From DATARH01 sp050181375 (GTDB taxonomy: Bacteria; Pseudomonadota; Alphaproteobacteria; ATCC43930; CGMCC-115725), in contig JBFXDF010000014.1 of NCBI GenBank assembly GCA_050181375.1, positions 1 through 30,447 of the forward strand: a stretch of 30,447 nt of DNA. Direction: 5' to 3'. The notes under the pieces are model-generated. The model did not search any database. It was not told the origin of the DNA and saw nothing but the letters and a program-made list of their open reading frames with translations. Below are positions 13,944 to 22,476 of the stretch, piece by piece. The translations under genes were made by a program, and so were the position numbers. How positions within the stretch are numbered: position 1 is the first letter of the stretch; every line of letters begins with the position of its first letter.

Positions 13944-14026
13944 CGGGCGCTGTCCCGCTGGTGCGAGGAATGTTGACCGCACTCTGGAACGTGCTCGCCT
14001 CGGCCTCCGGTAGCGCACGGCGCGCC

Positions 14027-14049
14027 AGGATACCACTAACAGGATACCA
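14027..14049 (-). promoter_or_regulatory. Direct repeat upstream of the protease operon
   Basis: Two exact copies of AGGATACCA (14027-14035 and 14041-14049) with 14-base periodicity in an AT-richer pocket, 84-106 bases upstream of the protease start at 13943. Direct repeats at such spacing are often bound by response regulators; that role is inference. It also lies upstream of no plus-strand gene, so it most likely serves the cluster. Confidence 0.4.
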
Positions 14050-14126
14050 TATTCCCGAGAAATGGCGCAGCAACATCGCTCGCCGAAGCTTGCGCGTGGC
14101 AAGCCGGGCGCGGGCGCGGCCTCTCC

Positions 14127-14921
14127 TCAGCCGAGCGCCACGTCGAGGAACATCATGACGACCAGCCCGATCATCAGACCGGTCGTCGCGTGCGTCTTTA
14201 CGTTTCGGCGGTGCGTCTCCGGGATGATCTCGCTGCTGATCACGAAGATCATCGCTCCGGCGGCAAAGGCGAGGCCCCACGGCAGCAGAAAATGCGCCAC
14301 GGTCACGGCGCTCGCGCCGATCAGGCCGCCCACCGGCTCGACCAGACCGGTCAGCGTCGCGATCAGCAGCGCCTGACCCCTGCCGTAATCAAGGGCCCGC
14401 AGCGCCACCGCGACGGCCAGGCCCTCGGGCATGTTCTGCAGCCCTATGCCGATCGCCAGCGCGATGCCCGGCGCATCGCCGACGCCGAACCCGACGCCGA
14501 CCGCCAGCCCCTCCGGCAGGTTGTGCAGCGTGATCGCGATGACGAACAGCCAGATCCGGCGAAAGCGCTCGGTATGCGGCCCCTCCTCGCCGAGAACGAA
14601 ATGCTCGTGCGGCGTGTAGCGGTGGACGGCCCAAAGTCCCGCCGCGCCGAGCAGCACGCCGCAGCCGACCAAAGTCACCGCCCCCAGTTCGCCGATGCCC
14701 TGCGCGCTGGCGGCCTCCAGACCCGGGATGATCAGCGAGAAGAACGAGGCCCCCAGCATCACGCCGGCGGCGAAACCGAGCAGCACATCCTGCGCCTGGT
14801 CGGAAATCCGCCGCATCGCATAGATCGGCAGCGCGCCGAGCCCGCTGGCCAGACCGGCAATCAGGCTCCCCAGCGTGCCGAGCAGGATCGGCGATGCATC
14901 GCCAGGCAAAGCGAAACCCAT
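14127..14921 (-). CDS. ZIP-family divalent metal transporter
   Basis: A 264-residue inner-membrane protein with about eight hydrophobic segments, of the GufA/ZupT-like branch of ZIP transporters that import zinc, iron or related cations. Diagnostic motifs: LHNLPEGLAVGVGFG in the fourth membrane segment and LQNMPEGLAVAVALR in the fifth (metal-binding His/Asn/Glu), and SSEIIPETHRR near the C-terminus. The cytoplasmic loop after residue 100 has HRYTPHEHF, a short His-rich stretch seen in this family. It ends about 180 bases before the protease gene start on the same strand; no functional link is evident. Metal specificity cannot be told. Confidence 0.92.
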   Translation of the reverse strand: MGFALPGDASPILLGTLGSLIAGLASGLGALPIYAMRRISDQAQDVLLGFAAGVMLGASFFSLIIPGLEAASAQGIGELGAVTLVGCGVLLGAAGLWAVHRYTPHEHFVLGEEGPHTERFRRIWLFVIAITLHNLPEGLAVGVGFGVGDAPGIALAIGIGLQNMPEGLAVAVALRALDYGRGQALLIATLTGLVEPVGGLIGASAVTVAHFLLPWGLAFAAGAMIFVISSEIIPETHRRNVKTHATTGLMIGLVVMMFLDVALG

Positions 14922-15084
14922 GACGCTCTTATCCCACTGCCCGCGTCCGGTTGACAGCCGCCCGAGAGATGCCGCCGCTGCCGTCGTCCGGGGCGTCGTC
15001 CGCGCTGCATGGCCGCACCGACGCTTGCGTGCTAGCGTCCCGCGCGATGGTCAATCACGGGCACGAAAACGGGAGACTGCCGCT

Positions 15085-16203
15085 ATGCCGGAACTGCTGC
15101 GCCACCTTGCCCGGCTCGATATTCCGGGCGGCGGACAGGTCGTCGCCGAGGGGGGCTGGGCCTATGTCGGGCATATGCGCCCGCCCGAGGGCACCTCGAT
15201 CATCGATGTCGCCGACCCGCGGCGTCCGCGGATCGTCTCGCAAATCTCGCTGCCGGGGCACACCCATTCGCACAAGGTGCGGGCGCACGGCGACATCATG
15301 CTGGTCAACAACGAATTGTTCCGCAGCACCACCGGCGAGCGCCCCGACGATTTCGAGGGCGGCATCAAGATCTACGACACCAGCGACAAGACCAACCCGC
15401 GCCAGATCGGGCATTACAGATCGCTGGGGTCGCACCGTTTCGATTCGGACGGGCGCCACGCCTATATCTCGTCCGAGGAAAACGGCTTTATCGGCGATAT
15501 CGTCGTCATCCTCGATCTTGCCGACCCGACACGGCCGGAGCCGATCGCGCGCTGGTGGATGAAGGGGCAATGGGCCGAGGGCGGCGAGGAGGCGACATGG
15601 CCGGGGAGGCGGCATCGCTGCCACCACCCGCTGCGCCGCGGCGACCGGCTCTATACGAGCTACTGGCACGGCGGTTTTGTCATCCTCGACATCAGCGATA
15701 TGCGCAACCCGACCTATGTGAGCGGCCTCGACTGGAGCCCGCCCTACCCGTGCCCGACGCACACCGTCCTGCCGATCCCGCACGAATTGATGGGGCGGAA
15801 GATCGCGGTCGTCACCGACGAGGAGGTCTCCGACCGCCTCACGCCATCGCCGAACGCCTTTATGTGGATCGTCGATATTACGGACGAGAAGCACCCGGTG
15901 CCGGTCGCGACATGGCGGGTGCCGCATGACGAGCCGTTCAACCGCGACTGCTGGTTTGGCGCGCACCAGCCGCAGGAGACCGTCAACGGCAACATCATTC
16001 TCGTGACGTGGTTCGGCGGCGGCTTGCGCGCGGTCGACATCTCGAACCCGTACCGACCCGAGGAGGTCGAGCATTTCATGCCCGAACCCGGCGCCGGCCA
16101 AAAGATCGTGCAATCGAACGACGTGTTCGTCGACAAGGACCGCGGCCTCGTCTACCTGATCGACCGCTTCAACGGCCTCGACATCCTCGAATACCGGGGG
16201 TGA
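15085..16203 (+). CDS. LVIVD-repeat beta-propeller protein
   Basis: A 372-residue protein made of repeated blades of the form G-(hydrophobic)-x-IxDxSDxxxPxx(I/V), for example TSIIDVADPRRPRIV, IKIYDTSDKTNPRQI, FVILDISDMRNPTYV, MWIVDITDEKHPVPV and LRAVDISNPYRPEEV. This is the LVIVD/choice-of-anchor beta-propeller pattern. The sequence is rich in His (HTHSHK near residue 60, RHRCHH, CPTHT) that could bind a metal. No signal peptide was seen, so it is probably cytosolic despite many relatives being exported. GGGAG lies nine bases upstream of the start. It converges on the reductase gene with only 13 bases between the stops. Function not known. Confidence 0.82.
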   Translation: MPELLRHLARLDIPGGGQVVAEGGWAYVGHMRPPEGTSIIDVADPRRPRIVSQISLPGHTHSHKVRAHGDIMLVNNELFRSTTGERPDDFEGGIKIYDTSDKTNPRQIGHYRSLGSHRFDSDGRHAYISSEENGFIGDIVVILDLADPTRPEPIARWWMKGQWAEGGEEATWPGRRHRCHHPLRRGDRLYTSYWHGGFVILDISDMRNPTYVSGLDWSPPYPCPTHTVLPIPHELMGRKIAVVTDEEVSDRLTPSPNAFMWIVDITDEKHPVPVATWRVPHDEPFNRDCWFGAHQPQETVNGNIILVTWFGGGLRAVDISNPYRPEEVEHFMPEPGAGQKIVQSNDVFVDKDRGLVYLIDRFNGLDILEYRG

Positions 16204-16216
16204 GCCTCGGCGGACC

Positions 16217-17755
16217 TTACGGCGAGCGGCCCGCTTCCATCGCGGCCTCGGCGCGAAGGCTGTCCTGGCCGCGGAAGATCGTCGAGACGGCGAGGGTGCG
16301 GCCGTCCCGGCGGAAACGCAGCGTCACATCATGCGCGTTCGGATCGCCGTCCTGGTCGATCGCGTCCCATGACGCGGCGTGGCCGACATAATCGATCGCA
16401 ACATCGTAGTGCTGGGTCCAGAAAAACGGCACGGACCGGTAAGGCTCGCGGCGGCCCAGCATGTTGCGGGCCGCCGTCTGGCCCTGCCGCTCGGCGACCA
16501 CCCAGTGCTCGATGCGCAAACGCTCGCCGCTGTACGGGTCCGGCCACCGGGCGATATCGCCGGCGGCGAATATCCCAGGCGCGCTGGTTTCGAGATATTC
16601 GTCGACGAGAACGCCGCGATCGATCGCCAGTCCGGCATTTTGGGCCAGGTCGAGCCGCGGCCGCACGCCGATCCCGACCAGCACCAGTTCGGCGTCGATC
16701 GACCCGCCGTCGTCGAGCCTGACCCGCCCGGCCTCGATCGCGGCCAACGTATGGCCGAGATGAAAGACGACGCCATGCGCCTCATGCAGCGACCGGATAA
16801 AATCGCCGAGCGCCGGGCCGAGCACGCGTTCCATCGGCCGCGCCTCGGGCGCGACGACATGCACCTCGACCTCTCGGGTGCGCAGCGCGGCGGCCGCTTC
16901 GAGGCCGATAAAGCTCGCCCCGACCACGACGGCGCGCGTCCCCTTCGCGGCGCTGGCGATCAGGCCGCCGCAGTCGGCGAGCGAGCGCAGCGTCCGCACA
17001 TGCGGCAACTCGGCGCCCGGCAGCTGCAACCGGATCGGCTCGGCGCCGGTGGCGATCAGCAGCCTGTCGAAACCAAGCGCCTCGCCGCCGCCGAGCACGA
17101 CCCGGTGTTGCGCGGGGTCGATCGAAGCGGCGGTCGTGCCGAGACGCAGATCGATCGCGTTCTCGGCATAGAATTCCGCCGGGCGCAGCGGGATCCAGTC
17201 CTCGGGCGCGGTGCCGGCGAGATAATCCTTTGACAGGTTCGGGCGGTCGTAGGGCGCCGCGTCGTCGGCGCTGACGATCGTGACCTCGCCGCCAAATCCT
17301 TCGCGCCGCAGCATTTCGGCCGCGGCATAACCCGCCGCGCCGCCGCCGATGATGACCATGCGCTCGGGCGAACCGGCGGCCGGGCGCGATCGGGCCGGCA
17401 TCGGCCGCCCCGCCTCCGAGACCCTGTCCCGCACGAAGATGCGGCCGTCGCGGCGTTCGACGCGCCAGCACGAGGTGGCGTTCAATGCCGGTGCCGCCAG
17501 CGCCTCGCCGGTGCGCAGGCTGAAGCAGGCGTGATGCCACGGGCAGCGCACCGTGTCGCCGACCATCAACCCCTCGCCGAGCGGCCCGCCGTAATGCGTG
17601 CAGGTGGCGCCGATGGCAAAAATCTCGGCGCCGCGACGCGCGAGCAGCACCGCCTCCTCCCCGACCCGGCCGACCAGCATCGCGCCGTCGGCAAGCTCGC
17701 TCTCCGGGACCCCGGCGGTAAGGTCGCGATTTTCCGAATGGTTCGAATCGGCCAT
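16217..17755 (-). CDS. AIF-type ferredoxin reductase with N-terminal Rieske domain
   Basis: A 512-residue redox protein. Residues 1-110 are a Rieske [2Fe-2S] domain with Cys52-x-His54 and Cys71-x2-His74 ligands. From about residue 130 follows an FAD/NAD(P) oxidoreductase: first dinucleotide fold IIGGGAAGYAAAE, ATGAEP, second fold VVVGASFIGLEAA, and the FAD-binding GIFAAGDIARWPD. A C-terminal reductase domain follows. This order matches AIFM3-like proteins, where the Rieske cluster can exchange electrons with the flavin. The true partner (dioxygenase, P450 or thiol system) is not in the window. ATG 17755 is used with GGG upstream; a TTG four codons earlier is less likely. Confidence 0.92.
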   Translation of the reverse strand: MADSNHSENRDLTAGVPESELADGAMLVGRVGEEAVLLARRGAEIFAIGATCTHYGGPLGEGLMVGDTVRCPWHHACFSLRTGEALAAPALNATSCWRVERRDGRIFVRDRVSEAGRPMPARSRPAAGSPERMVIIGGGAAGYAAAEMLRREGFGGEVTIVSADDAAPYDRPNLSKDYLAGTAPEDWIPLRPAEFYAENAIDLRLGTTAASIDPAQHRVVLGGGEALGFDRLLIATGAEPIRLQLPGAELPHVRTLRSLADCGGLIASAAKGTRAVVVGASFIGLEAAAALRTREVEVHVVAPEARPMERVLGPALGDFIRSLHEAHGVVFHLGHTLAAIEAGRVRLDDGGSIDAELVLVGIGVRPRLDLAQNAGLAIDRGVLVDEYLETSAPGIFAAGDIARWPDPYSGERLRIEHWVVAERQGQTAARNMLGRREPYRSVPFFWTQHYDVAIDYVGHAASWDAIDQDGDPNAHDVTLRFRRDGRTLAVSTIFRGQDSLRAEAAMEAGRSP

Positions 17756-18113
17756 GGGATCACCCAAAAAGACGCCCGGCGCGGTTGCCGCGATTTGCCG
17801 CCATCGGCCTCTCCGGTAAACGGCGCTTTCGAGACAATAGCGTCATTACGGTCGGCGCTTCGACGGCGTCGCCGTGCCTTCTCGAAGTGCCCCCGCGACC
17901 GGAACGGGAGGCGCGGCCCGATGCGGCTGCTGCCGTTGGTGATAGTCTCCGACGCGGACAATGTCATCTTAGCCGAGACGATTCCCGGCGCTCGGCTTGG
18001 TTACGGATCGGTTTCGTTGTCGGCTGGCCGGTTTTACGCTGGTTTATGGCATCATCGAGCGCCCTCCACCTCGTCTCCGAGGCCGGGCGGGGTCGCTGCT
18101 ACGGAAAGTGAGG
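17756..18113. other. Divergent intergenic region (reductase / efflux operon)
   Basis: About 360 bases between divergent starts, so it must contain promoters for both. GC stays high and no clear -35/-10 pair, palindrome or small gene with both a start signal and plausible composition was found. An open frame with a fair ribosome-binding site begins at 17921 but runs into the HlyD-like gene out of frame and has shadow-like composition. Confidence 0.5.
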
Positions 18114-19154
18114 ATGCCCCTCGCGCTGCTCAGGACCGGCCGGTCGGCCGATCCATCCGCCGACCAATCCGCGCCGTCGATCTGGCGGCGCTATCGGCGC
18201 CTGTGGATCGCGCTCGGAATTATCGTCGCCGGGGCTGTCCTCTACTTCGGCTCCGAAGCTTTTATCGCCTATACCGACGACGCCTACGTGCGGTCGGACC
18301 TGGTCGCGATCGCGCCGGAAGTGGCCGGCATCGTCAAGACCGTGCGCGTCATCGACAATCAGAGCGTCGCCGCCGGGGAGCTGCTCGCCACGATCGACCC
18401 GGAGCCGTATCAGCTCGATGTCGATCTGAAGCAGCAGAAGATTTCGAGCCTCGAGGCGGTCGTCGCGGTCAAGGAACAGGCCCAGGCCGCGGACGCCGCC
18501 AGCGTCGACGCGGCCGAAGGGGAACTGCGCTATGCGCAGCAGGAATTCGACCGAACCAATGCGCTGGCGCGCGAGCAGTTCGCCGCGCAGGCCGCGCTCG
18601 ACAAGGCCGCCGACGAGCTGCGCAAGGCCAAGGACCGCCTCGCCAGCCGACAGGTCCAGTTGCAAACCGATGCGCGCGAGGTCGCCGCGGCCAAGACGGA
18701 TGTCGCGGTCGCGCGCGCCGAACTGGCGGTCGCCGAATACAAACTGTCGCGCACCCGGCTGGTCGCGTCGGTCGGCGGCCATATCAATAATTTGAACCTG
18801 CGCCCCGGCGTGTATGCGCGCATCGGCGAGCCGATTATCGGGATTGTCGATGACTCGCAATGGCGCGTCATCGCCAATTTCAAGGAAGATGTCGCCGCCT
18901 CGGTTGCTCCGGGCAAACCCGTCTGGGTATGGCTCGACAGCGATCCCTGGCACGTGCGGCGCGGCCGGGTGGAGGGCGTAGGGCGCGGCATCGCGCGCTC
19001 GAACGACCCCGAACAGCTGCTGCCGTATGTCGCGCCGACGACCGATTGGATCCGGCTGCGGCGGCGCTTCCCGGTGACGATTTTGCTCGATCCGCCAATG
19101 CCGGCGCGCGGCCTGCTGATGGGGGCCGACGCGCGCGTCTTCTTTGTTCGGTGA
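18114..19154 (+). CDS. HlyD/EmrA-family membrane fusion protein
   Basis: A 346-residue periplasmic adaptor. One membrane anchor lies at residues about 30-50 (LWIALGIIVAGAVLYFG). Next come the biotinyl-lipoyl half motif (TDDAYVRSDLVAIAPEVAGIVKTVRV, given here only as the region at 53-80), an Ala/Glu/Gln-rich coiled-coil hairpin from about 100 to 210, the second lipoyl half with GHINNLNLRPGVYA, and a beta-barrel. It links an inner-membrane pump to an outer-membrane channel. The next gene starts ten bases downstream and encodes the pump partner, as in aaeAB-type systems. GGAAAG upstream of ATG 18114 supports the start. No regulator gene adjoins, so inducers are unknown. Confidence 0.92.
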   Translation: MPLALLRTGRSADPSADQSAPSIWRRYRRLWIALGIIVAGAVLYFGSEAFIAYTDDAYVRSDLVAIAPEVAGIVKTVRVIDNQSVAAGELLATIDPEPYQLDVDLKQQKISSLEAVVAVKEQAQAADAASVDAAEGELRYAQQEFDRTNALAREQFAAQAALDKAADELRKAKDRLASRQVQLQTDAREVAAAKTDVAVARAELAVAEYKLSRTRLVASVGGHINNLNLRPGVYARIGEPIIGIVDDSQWRVIANFKEDVAASVAPGKPVWVWLDSDPWHVRRGRVEGVGRGIARSNDPEQLLPYVAPTTDWIRLRRRFPVTILLDPPMPARGLLMGADARVFFVR

Positions 19155-19164
19155 GCGGGGCGGA

Positions 19165-20223
19165 ATGGCGGATTTGCTGAACCGCCTGGCGGGCGCTCTG
19201 GCCGACGATGTGCGCGCGCTCACGCGGCCGGGGCCGCGCGATAAAGCGGCCCTGCGCACCGCAATCGCCAGCGTGTCGGCGGCGCTGATCGCAATGGCGC
19301 TGCATATCGACGACCCGGCTTGGGCCGCGATCACCGGCCTCGCGGTCGTGCAGAGCGACGCCGCGGCGACATGGTCGCGCAGCGTCGACCGCATCCTCGG
19401 TACGCTTGCCGGCGCGCTTATCGGTTATCTCGCCGCCGCGACAATCGATGATCACGTGGTTTTCCTCGCGATCGTCGCAAGCTGCACGGCATTCTCGATC
19501 TATGCGCAGGAGCGGGTCGAGCACGGCTACGCGATGTTGCTCGGCGGCATCACGATCCTGCTCGTCGTCTTCGGGTCGCTGGCCGCGCCGGGAAACGCGC
19601 TCGATCTCGCATTTTATCGCGGGTTTGCGATCATCATCGGCGTCATCGTCGCGTGCGTCGTCGATTACGCGCTGGCCGATCCCGGCATGTCGCCGCCAGC
19701 GGCGGGCAAGCCCGGCATCTGGGCGCGGCCGGTCGACCGAGACCTCGCGGCGGTCGCGATCACCGGCGGCATCGCGATCGGGCTGATCCCGCTGATATGG
19801 GAGACCTTGAACCTGCCGGGGCTTGGCCAGACGCCGATCACCGCCTTCTTTATCATGATCGCGATGCGCCAGGAGCCGGTGTGGCGGGCGCTGACCCGCG
19901 TCGCCGGTTGCCTGTTCGGCGGGATTTATGGCCTTGTCGCGATGCACCTCGTCGGCGGGTCGTTTCTGCCGTGGCTGGCGATGCTGTTCGCCGGCATCTT
20001 TGTCGGCTGCCATGTCCAGCACGGCAAGGGCGACGCGGCCTATGTCGGACAGCAGGCCGCGATGGTGATCGTTATGGCGATGGTTCAGGGCAATGGACCT
20101 TCGCCCGACATTCTGCCGGCCATCGACCGGCTGACCGGCATTTTCGGGGGTTTGCTGGTCGTCGCGCTCTGCCAATTCCTGTTTGCGCCGCTGGTCCGCA
20201 ACCTGCTCGAACCGCGCGGCTGA
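19165..20223 (+). CDS. FUSC-family inner-membrane exporter component
   Basis: A 352-residue protein of the FUSC/aromatic acid exporter (AaeB-like) superfamily. It has two sets of membrane segments: about residues 30-150 (ASVSAALIAMAL, GTLAGALIGYLAA, GYAMLLGGITILLVVFG, GFAIIIGVIVACVVDYAL) and about 190-340 (AITGGIAIGLIPLIW, FFIMIAMRQEP, LFGGIYGLVAMHLV, GGLLVVALCQFLFAPL). The conserved PAWAAITG and RxxGTLAG segments typify the first half. It follows the membrane fusion protein by ten bases, so the pair should be cotranscribed and export small, perhaps aromatic or carboxylic, compounds. It is shorter than AaeB (which has large cytoplasmic domains). An upstream in-frame ATG at 19144 overlaps the previous gene and is less likely. 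Confidence 0.88.
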   Translation: MADLLNRLAGALADDVRALTRPGPRDKAALRTAIASVSAALIAMALHIDDPAWAAITGLAVVQSDAAATWSRSVDRILGTLAGALIGYLAAATIDDHVVFLAIVASCTAFSIYAQERVEHGYAMLLGGITILLVVFGSLAAPGNALDLAFYRGFAIIIGVIVACVVDYALADPGMSPPAAGKPGIWARPVDRDLAAVAITGGIAIGLIPLIWETLNLPGLGQTPITAFFIMIAMRQEPVWRALTRVAGCLFGGIYGLVAMHLVGGSFLPWLAMLFAGIFVGCHVQHGKGDAAYVGQQAAMVIVMAMVQGNGPSPDILPAIDRLTGIFGGLLVVALCQFLFAPLVRNLLEPRG

Positions 20224-20264
20224 GCCGGGCGCGGCCAGACGCACGCGTGGAAGCCGCCGCCCGC

Positions 20265-20291
20265 TCCCGCCCGTAATGGTCCTTGAAGCGG
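20265..20291 (-). repeat. 27-bp copy of the manC 3' end, distal copy
   Basis: Matches 22481-22507 at 26 of 27 positions, same orientation. In manC the segment encodes RFEDHYGRE; this copy reads RFKDHYGRE on the minus strand, beginning three bases after the stop of the small coiled-coil gene and in the same frame. The two copies bracket the coiled-coil and radical SAM genes. Confidence 0.85.
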
Positions 20292-20293
20292 CA

Positions 20294-20671
20294 CTACGTT
20301 CCGGTTCGGAGATGCCCGAATTGAATCGCTTCCACCGCGTGGAACGATACATCCGCGAGATTGCGGCAATTGGCCAGATCGATTTCCAGGGAGACGACCT
20401 TTTTCTTGAGCGAAGTCAGCGTTTCCAGGTCGTCGGAAATGTCGCGCAGCCTGCTCTCAATCTGCTCGATATTCAGCTTAAGGTAAGCAGTGCGATGCGC
20501 CAGCTCGGCAAGGGCGGCCCTGGTCGCCTCGGCTTCTTCGGCCATTGCATGCACGTGACTTCCAAATATCGGCAATGTGGTTACGCCGCCCGTGCCTCGC
20601 ATCACCGCACTCTTGACGAACCGTTTGAACGGCAGCGGCAATAGACTCTTAAGATACTGAACCGATAGCAT
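20294..20671 (-). CDS. Small coiled-coil protein paired with the radical SAM gene
   Basis: A 125-residue soluble protein. Residues 1-40 are basic and amphipathic (LKSLLPLPFKRFVKSAVMRG). Residues 43-105 are a long heptad-rich helix (EEAEATRAALAELAHR, IEQIESRLRDISDDLETLTSLKKKVVSLEIDLA), a confident coiled coil. The ATG at 20671 lies 15 bases after the radical SAM stop; a TTG at 20680 is the alternative. Neither has a strong ribosome-binding site, so translation probably depends on the upstream gene. The start codon sits in the loop of a hairpin. A role as partner, scaffold or substrate of the radical SAM enzyme is inference from position. No named family recognised. Confidence 0.7.
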   Translation of the reverse strand: MLSVQYLKSLLPLPFKRFVKSAVMRGTGGVTTLPIFGSHVHAMAEEAEATRAALAELAHRTAYLKLNIEQIESRLRDISDDLETLTSLKKKVVSLEIDLANCRNLADVSFHAVEAIQFGHLRTGT

Positions 20672-20687
20672 TGCTATCAACCGGTTC
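20659..20687 (-). promoter_or_regulatory. Hairpin over the radical SAM stop / coiled-coil start junction
   Basis: As RNA: GAACC, a 4-base bulge, GATAGC, a 3-base loop, then GCTATCGGTTC closing both stems. The ATG at 20671 lies at the loop. Ribosomes finishing the radical SAM gene (stop 20686-20688) would melt the stem, which fits coupled translation. Confidence 0.4.
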
Positions 20688-22299
20688 AGCTCAACGGAGC
20701 TGATGCGAGGACTGGGAACTCCGCGGTTATGGCCGGTCGCGGGCCGGCTTTTCCGCGACCAAGCAGCGAACCCAGGATTTTGCCGTAATGGCTGGGCTCC
20801 TGAACGAGGGCGGCGCCGCTCGGCGTGACGTGACAGAGGCCGATGGGTACCGTCAGCCTGTTCTTATCGTCATGGGAAAGCGTCGAGGCTATTTCGGGCG
20901 CCACCAGCCCCGAATCATCCGGCGCCAGATAGCAGGGATGATCGCCCATCGGAAGCCTCACGTCGAAATGGCCATCCCTGATGGGCGCAAAGTAGGGAAG
21001 CGGGTCGCCATCCAAGCCCCGTTCCACGGCCGACCAGACCACGACAATATTTTGACGCGGCCATTGCTGTTTCGCCTTCGCAAGCGCCTCGCCGGGAACC
21101 GGCAGACAGGCCCGATAGTGCTTTGTGAAACCAACATCCCAAGGGATGAAATCGTCGAGCGCTTGGAAGAACGGCCAGGCGTGCCGCGACTGGCGGCCCT
21201 CCAGACGCTGTACGGCTCGCCACAACTCGGGCAGCGCCGGCGTGTCGACGGTGCGTAGTATCTCGCGAGCTTCGTCGAGGGCCTCGCGCCATCCGTCCAT
21301 GTCGCGCGCCGGATCGTTGAACGCCACCAGTGATTCGGAAAGCGGCAGGCTCAGCACCGGGTGAATGGAAAACAGCAGACCCTGCTCGGCGGCCCATCGC
21401 ACAAATTCAGGAAGATGCCTGATATTCGACTTCATCACCGACATGCACAAACCGAACGTCGTAACCGCCGTTTTTGGCCGCGCACCGACCGCATCCTGTA
21501 GAATGCGGATATTCTTTTCCACCTCGGCAAACGAGCCATTGACCCGAATTTTATCGTAGACGCGCGCATTCGCACCATCGAGCGAAACAATAATATGCAG
21601 CGATTTGAATCGCTTCAGCCCCTCAAGCACTTCGCGTTTTACAACAGTCGCATTTGTGGTCATGGCGAAGTTGAGCAATGGTGCTTTTGCCGGGTTGAAT
21701 TCGCCGATGAACCTCCGCCAATGCGACAGCAGCAGCGGCTCGCCGCCGCCGGCAATCAGCCGCACCATGGTCGGTATAAGCGCGGATACCTCCTCCCACG
21801 CCTCCTCGCGCCGCCAATGCCGGTCGCGTGACGAATTCTGATAGCAATGCAGGCAGGCGAGATTGCACTTGTGCGATATCGTGACCGAAAGGATCGTCGG
21901 CTTCGCCGTCAGCTCCTCCTCGCCGCGTGATACCTCATCCTTCAGAATGCGTATGTTCTTGGCGTACGGCGTGTCCCGGTGTTCCGGCCGCTCGCAATCC
22001 TCGTCGTATTCGAGCGCGAGCGCCTGGCCCTGCTTCAAGGCAAAGCAGTTGGCGCAACCGGCGGCTGCGAGATTGCCGGCCGCCATGTTCGCGCGCAGCC
22101 GCCGATAGCCCTCGCCGTTCCAGATCTCCTCGACCGACGATTCGTTGATATTGCCGAGCGGCGGGTTCGCATTGCCGTGCGCCGTCCAATAGCAGCAAGG
22201 CTCGACCGCGCCGTTCGCCTGAATGATCATCTCCTGCCACGGCAGATGGCACCGCGGTCTCGACACGGTCTTTGCTTCGGTACGGAATTTTTGGGTCAT
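20686..22299 (-). CDS. Radical SAM protein with N-terminal SPASM-like domain
   Basis: A 537-residue enzyme. The radical SAM cluster motif is Cys145-x3-Cys149-x2-Cys152 (CNLACLHC), followed by the SAM-binding AGGGEPL segment and TTNATVV. Before it, residues 17-86 look like a SPASM auxiliary-cluster domain: CHLPW, GAVEPCC, LGNI, VEEIWNG, then GCANC (Cys17, 35, 36, 82, 85). SPASM domains usually follow the radical SAM core, so this order is notable. The C-terminal 170 residues have no recognised domain. SPASM enzymes often modify peptides or proteins. ATG 22299 has AGG five bases upstream; a TTG five codons earlier is possible. The downstream coiled-coil gene is very probably cotranscribed. The substrate is not evident. 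Confidence 0.88.
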   Translation of the reverse strand: MTQKFRTEAKTVSRPRCHLPWQEMIIQANGAVEPCCYWTAHGNANPPLGNINESSVEEIWNGEGYRRLRANMAAGNLAAAGCANCFALKQGQALALEYDEDCERPEHRDTPYAKNIRILKDEVSRGEEELTAKPTILSVTISHKCNLACLHCYQNSSRDRHWRREEAWEEVSALIPTMVRLIAGGGEPLLLSHWRRFIGEFNPAKAPLLNFAMTTNATVVKREVLEGLKRFKSLHIIVSLDGANARVYDKIRVNGSFAEVEKNIRILQDAVGARPKTAVTTFGLCMSVMKSNIRHLPEFVRWAAEQGLLFSIHPVLSLPLSESLVAFNDPARDMDGWREALDEAREILRTVDTPALPELWRAVQRLEGRQSRHAWPFFQALDDFIPWDVGFTKHYRACLPVPGEALAKAKQQWPRQNIVVVWSAVERGLDGDPLPYFAPIRDGHFDVRLPMGDHPCYLAPDDSGLVAPEIASTLSHDDKNRLTVPIGLCHVTPSGAALVQEPSHYGKILGSLLGRGKAGPRPAITAEFPVLASAPLS

Positions 22300-22348
22300 C
22301 GCGACCTGCCCCAACGTTCAGGGCGAGGATGATACCACCCGCGCCATC

Positions 22349-22366
22349 CTTTAGCGATTCTTTAGC
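22349..22366 (-). promoter_or_regulatory. Direct repeat CTTTAGC at 11-base spacing
   Basis: Two copies of CTTTAGC (22349-22355, 22360-22366), one helical turn apart, 50-67 bases upstream of the radical SAM start at 22299. Spacing of 11 bases is typical for tandem-bound regulators such as OmpR/PhoB-type proteins. This is a candidate site only. Confidence 0.3.
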
Positions 22367-22476
22367 CGCCATGGCGATCTTTACCGGGGGTCGCCCATCC
22401 ACTCCGTGGCATCGGCCGGCTCGCCGCCGGCGATTTGCCGAAACCCCGCGGCAGATGCGGACGACGCCCGGTGCCG

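Noticed and set aside
17531..18790. A 419-codon plus-strand open frame spanning the divergent intergenic region
   Set aside because: Covers the Rieske domain in antisense and then the HlyD-like gene in the wrong frame; Arg/Gly-rich product without motifs. An internal ATG at 17921 has a fair ribosome-binding site but no conserved protein follows.
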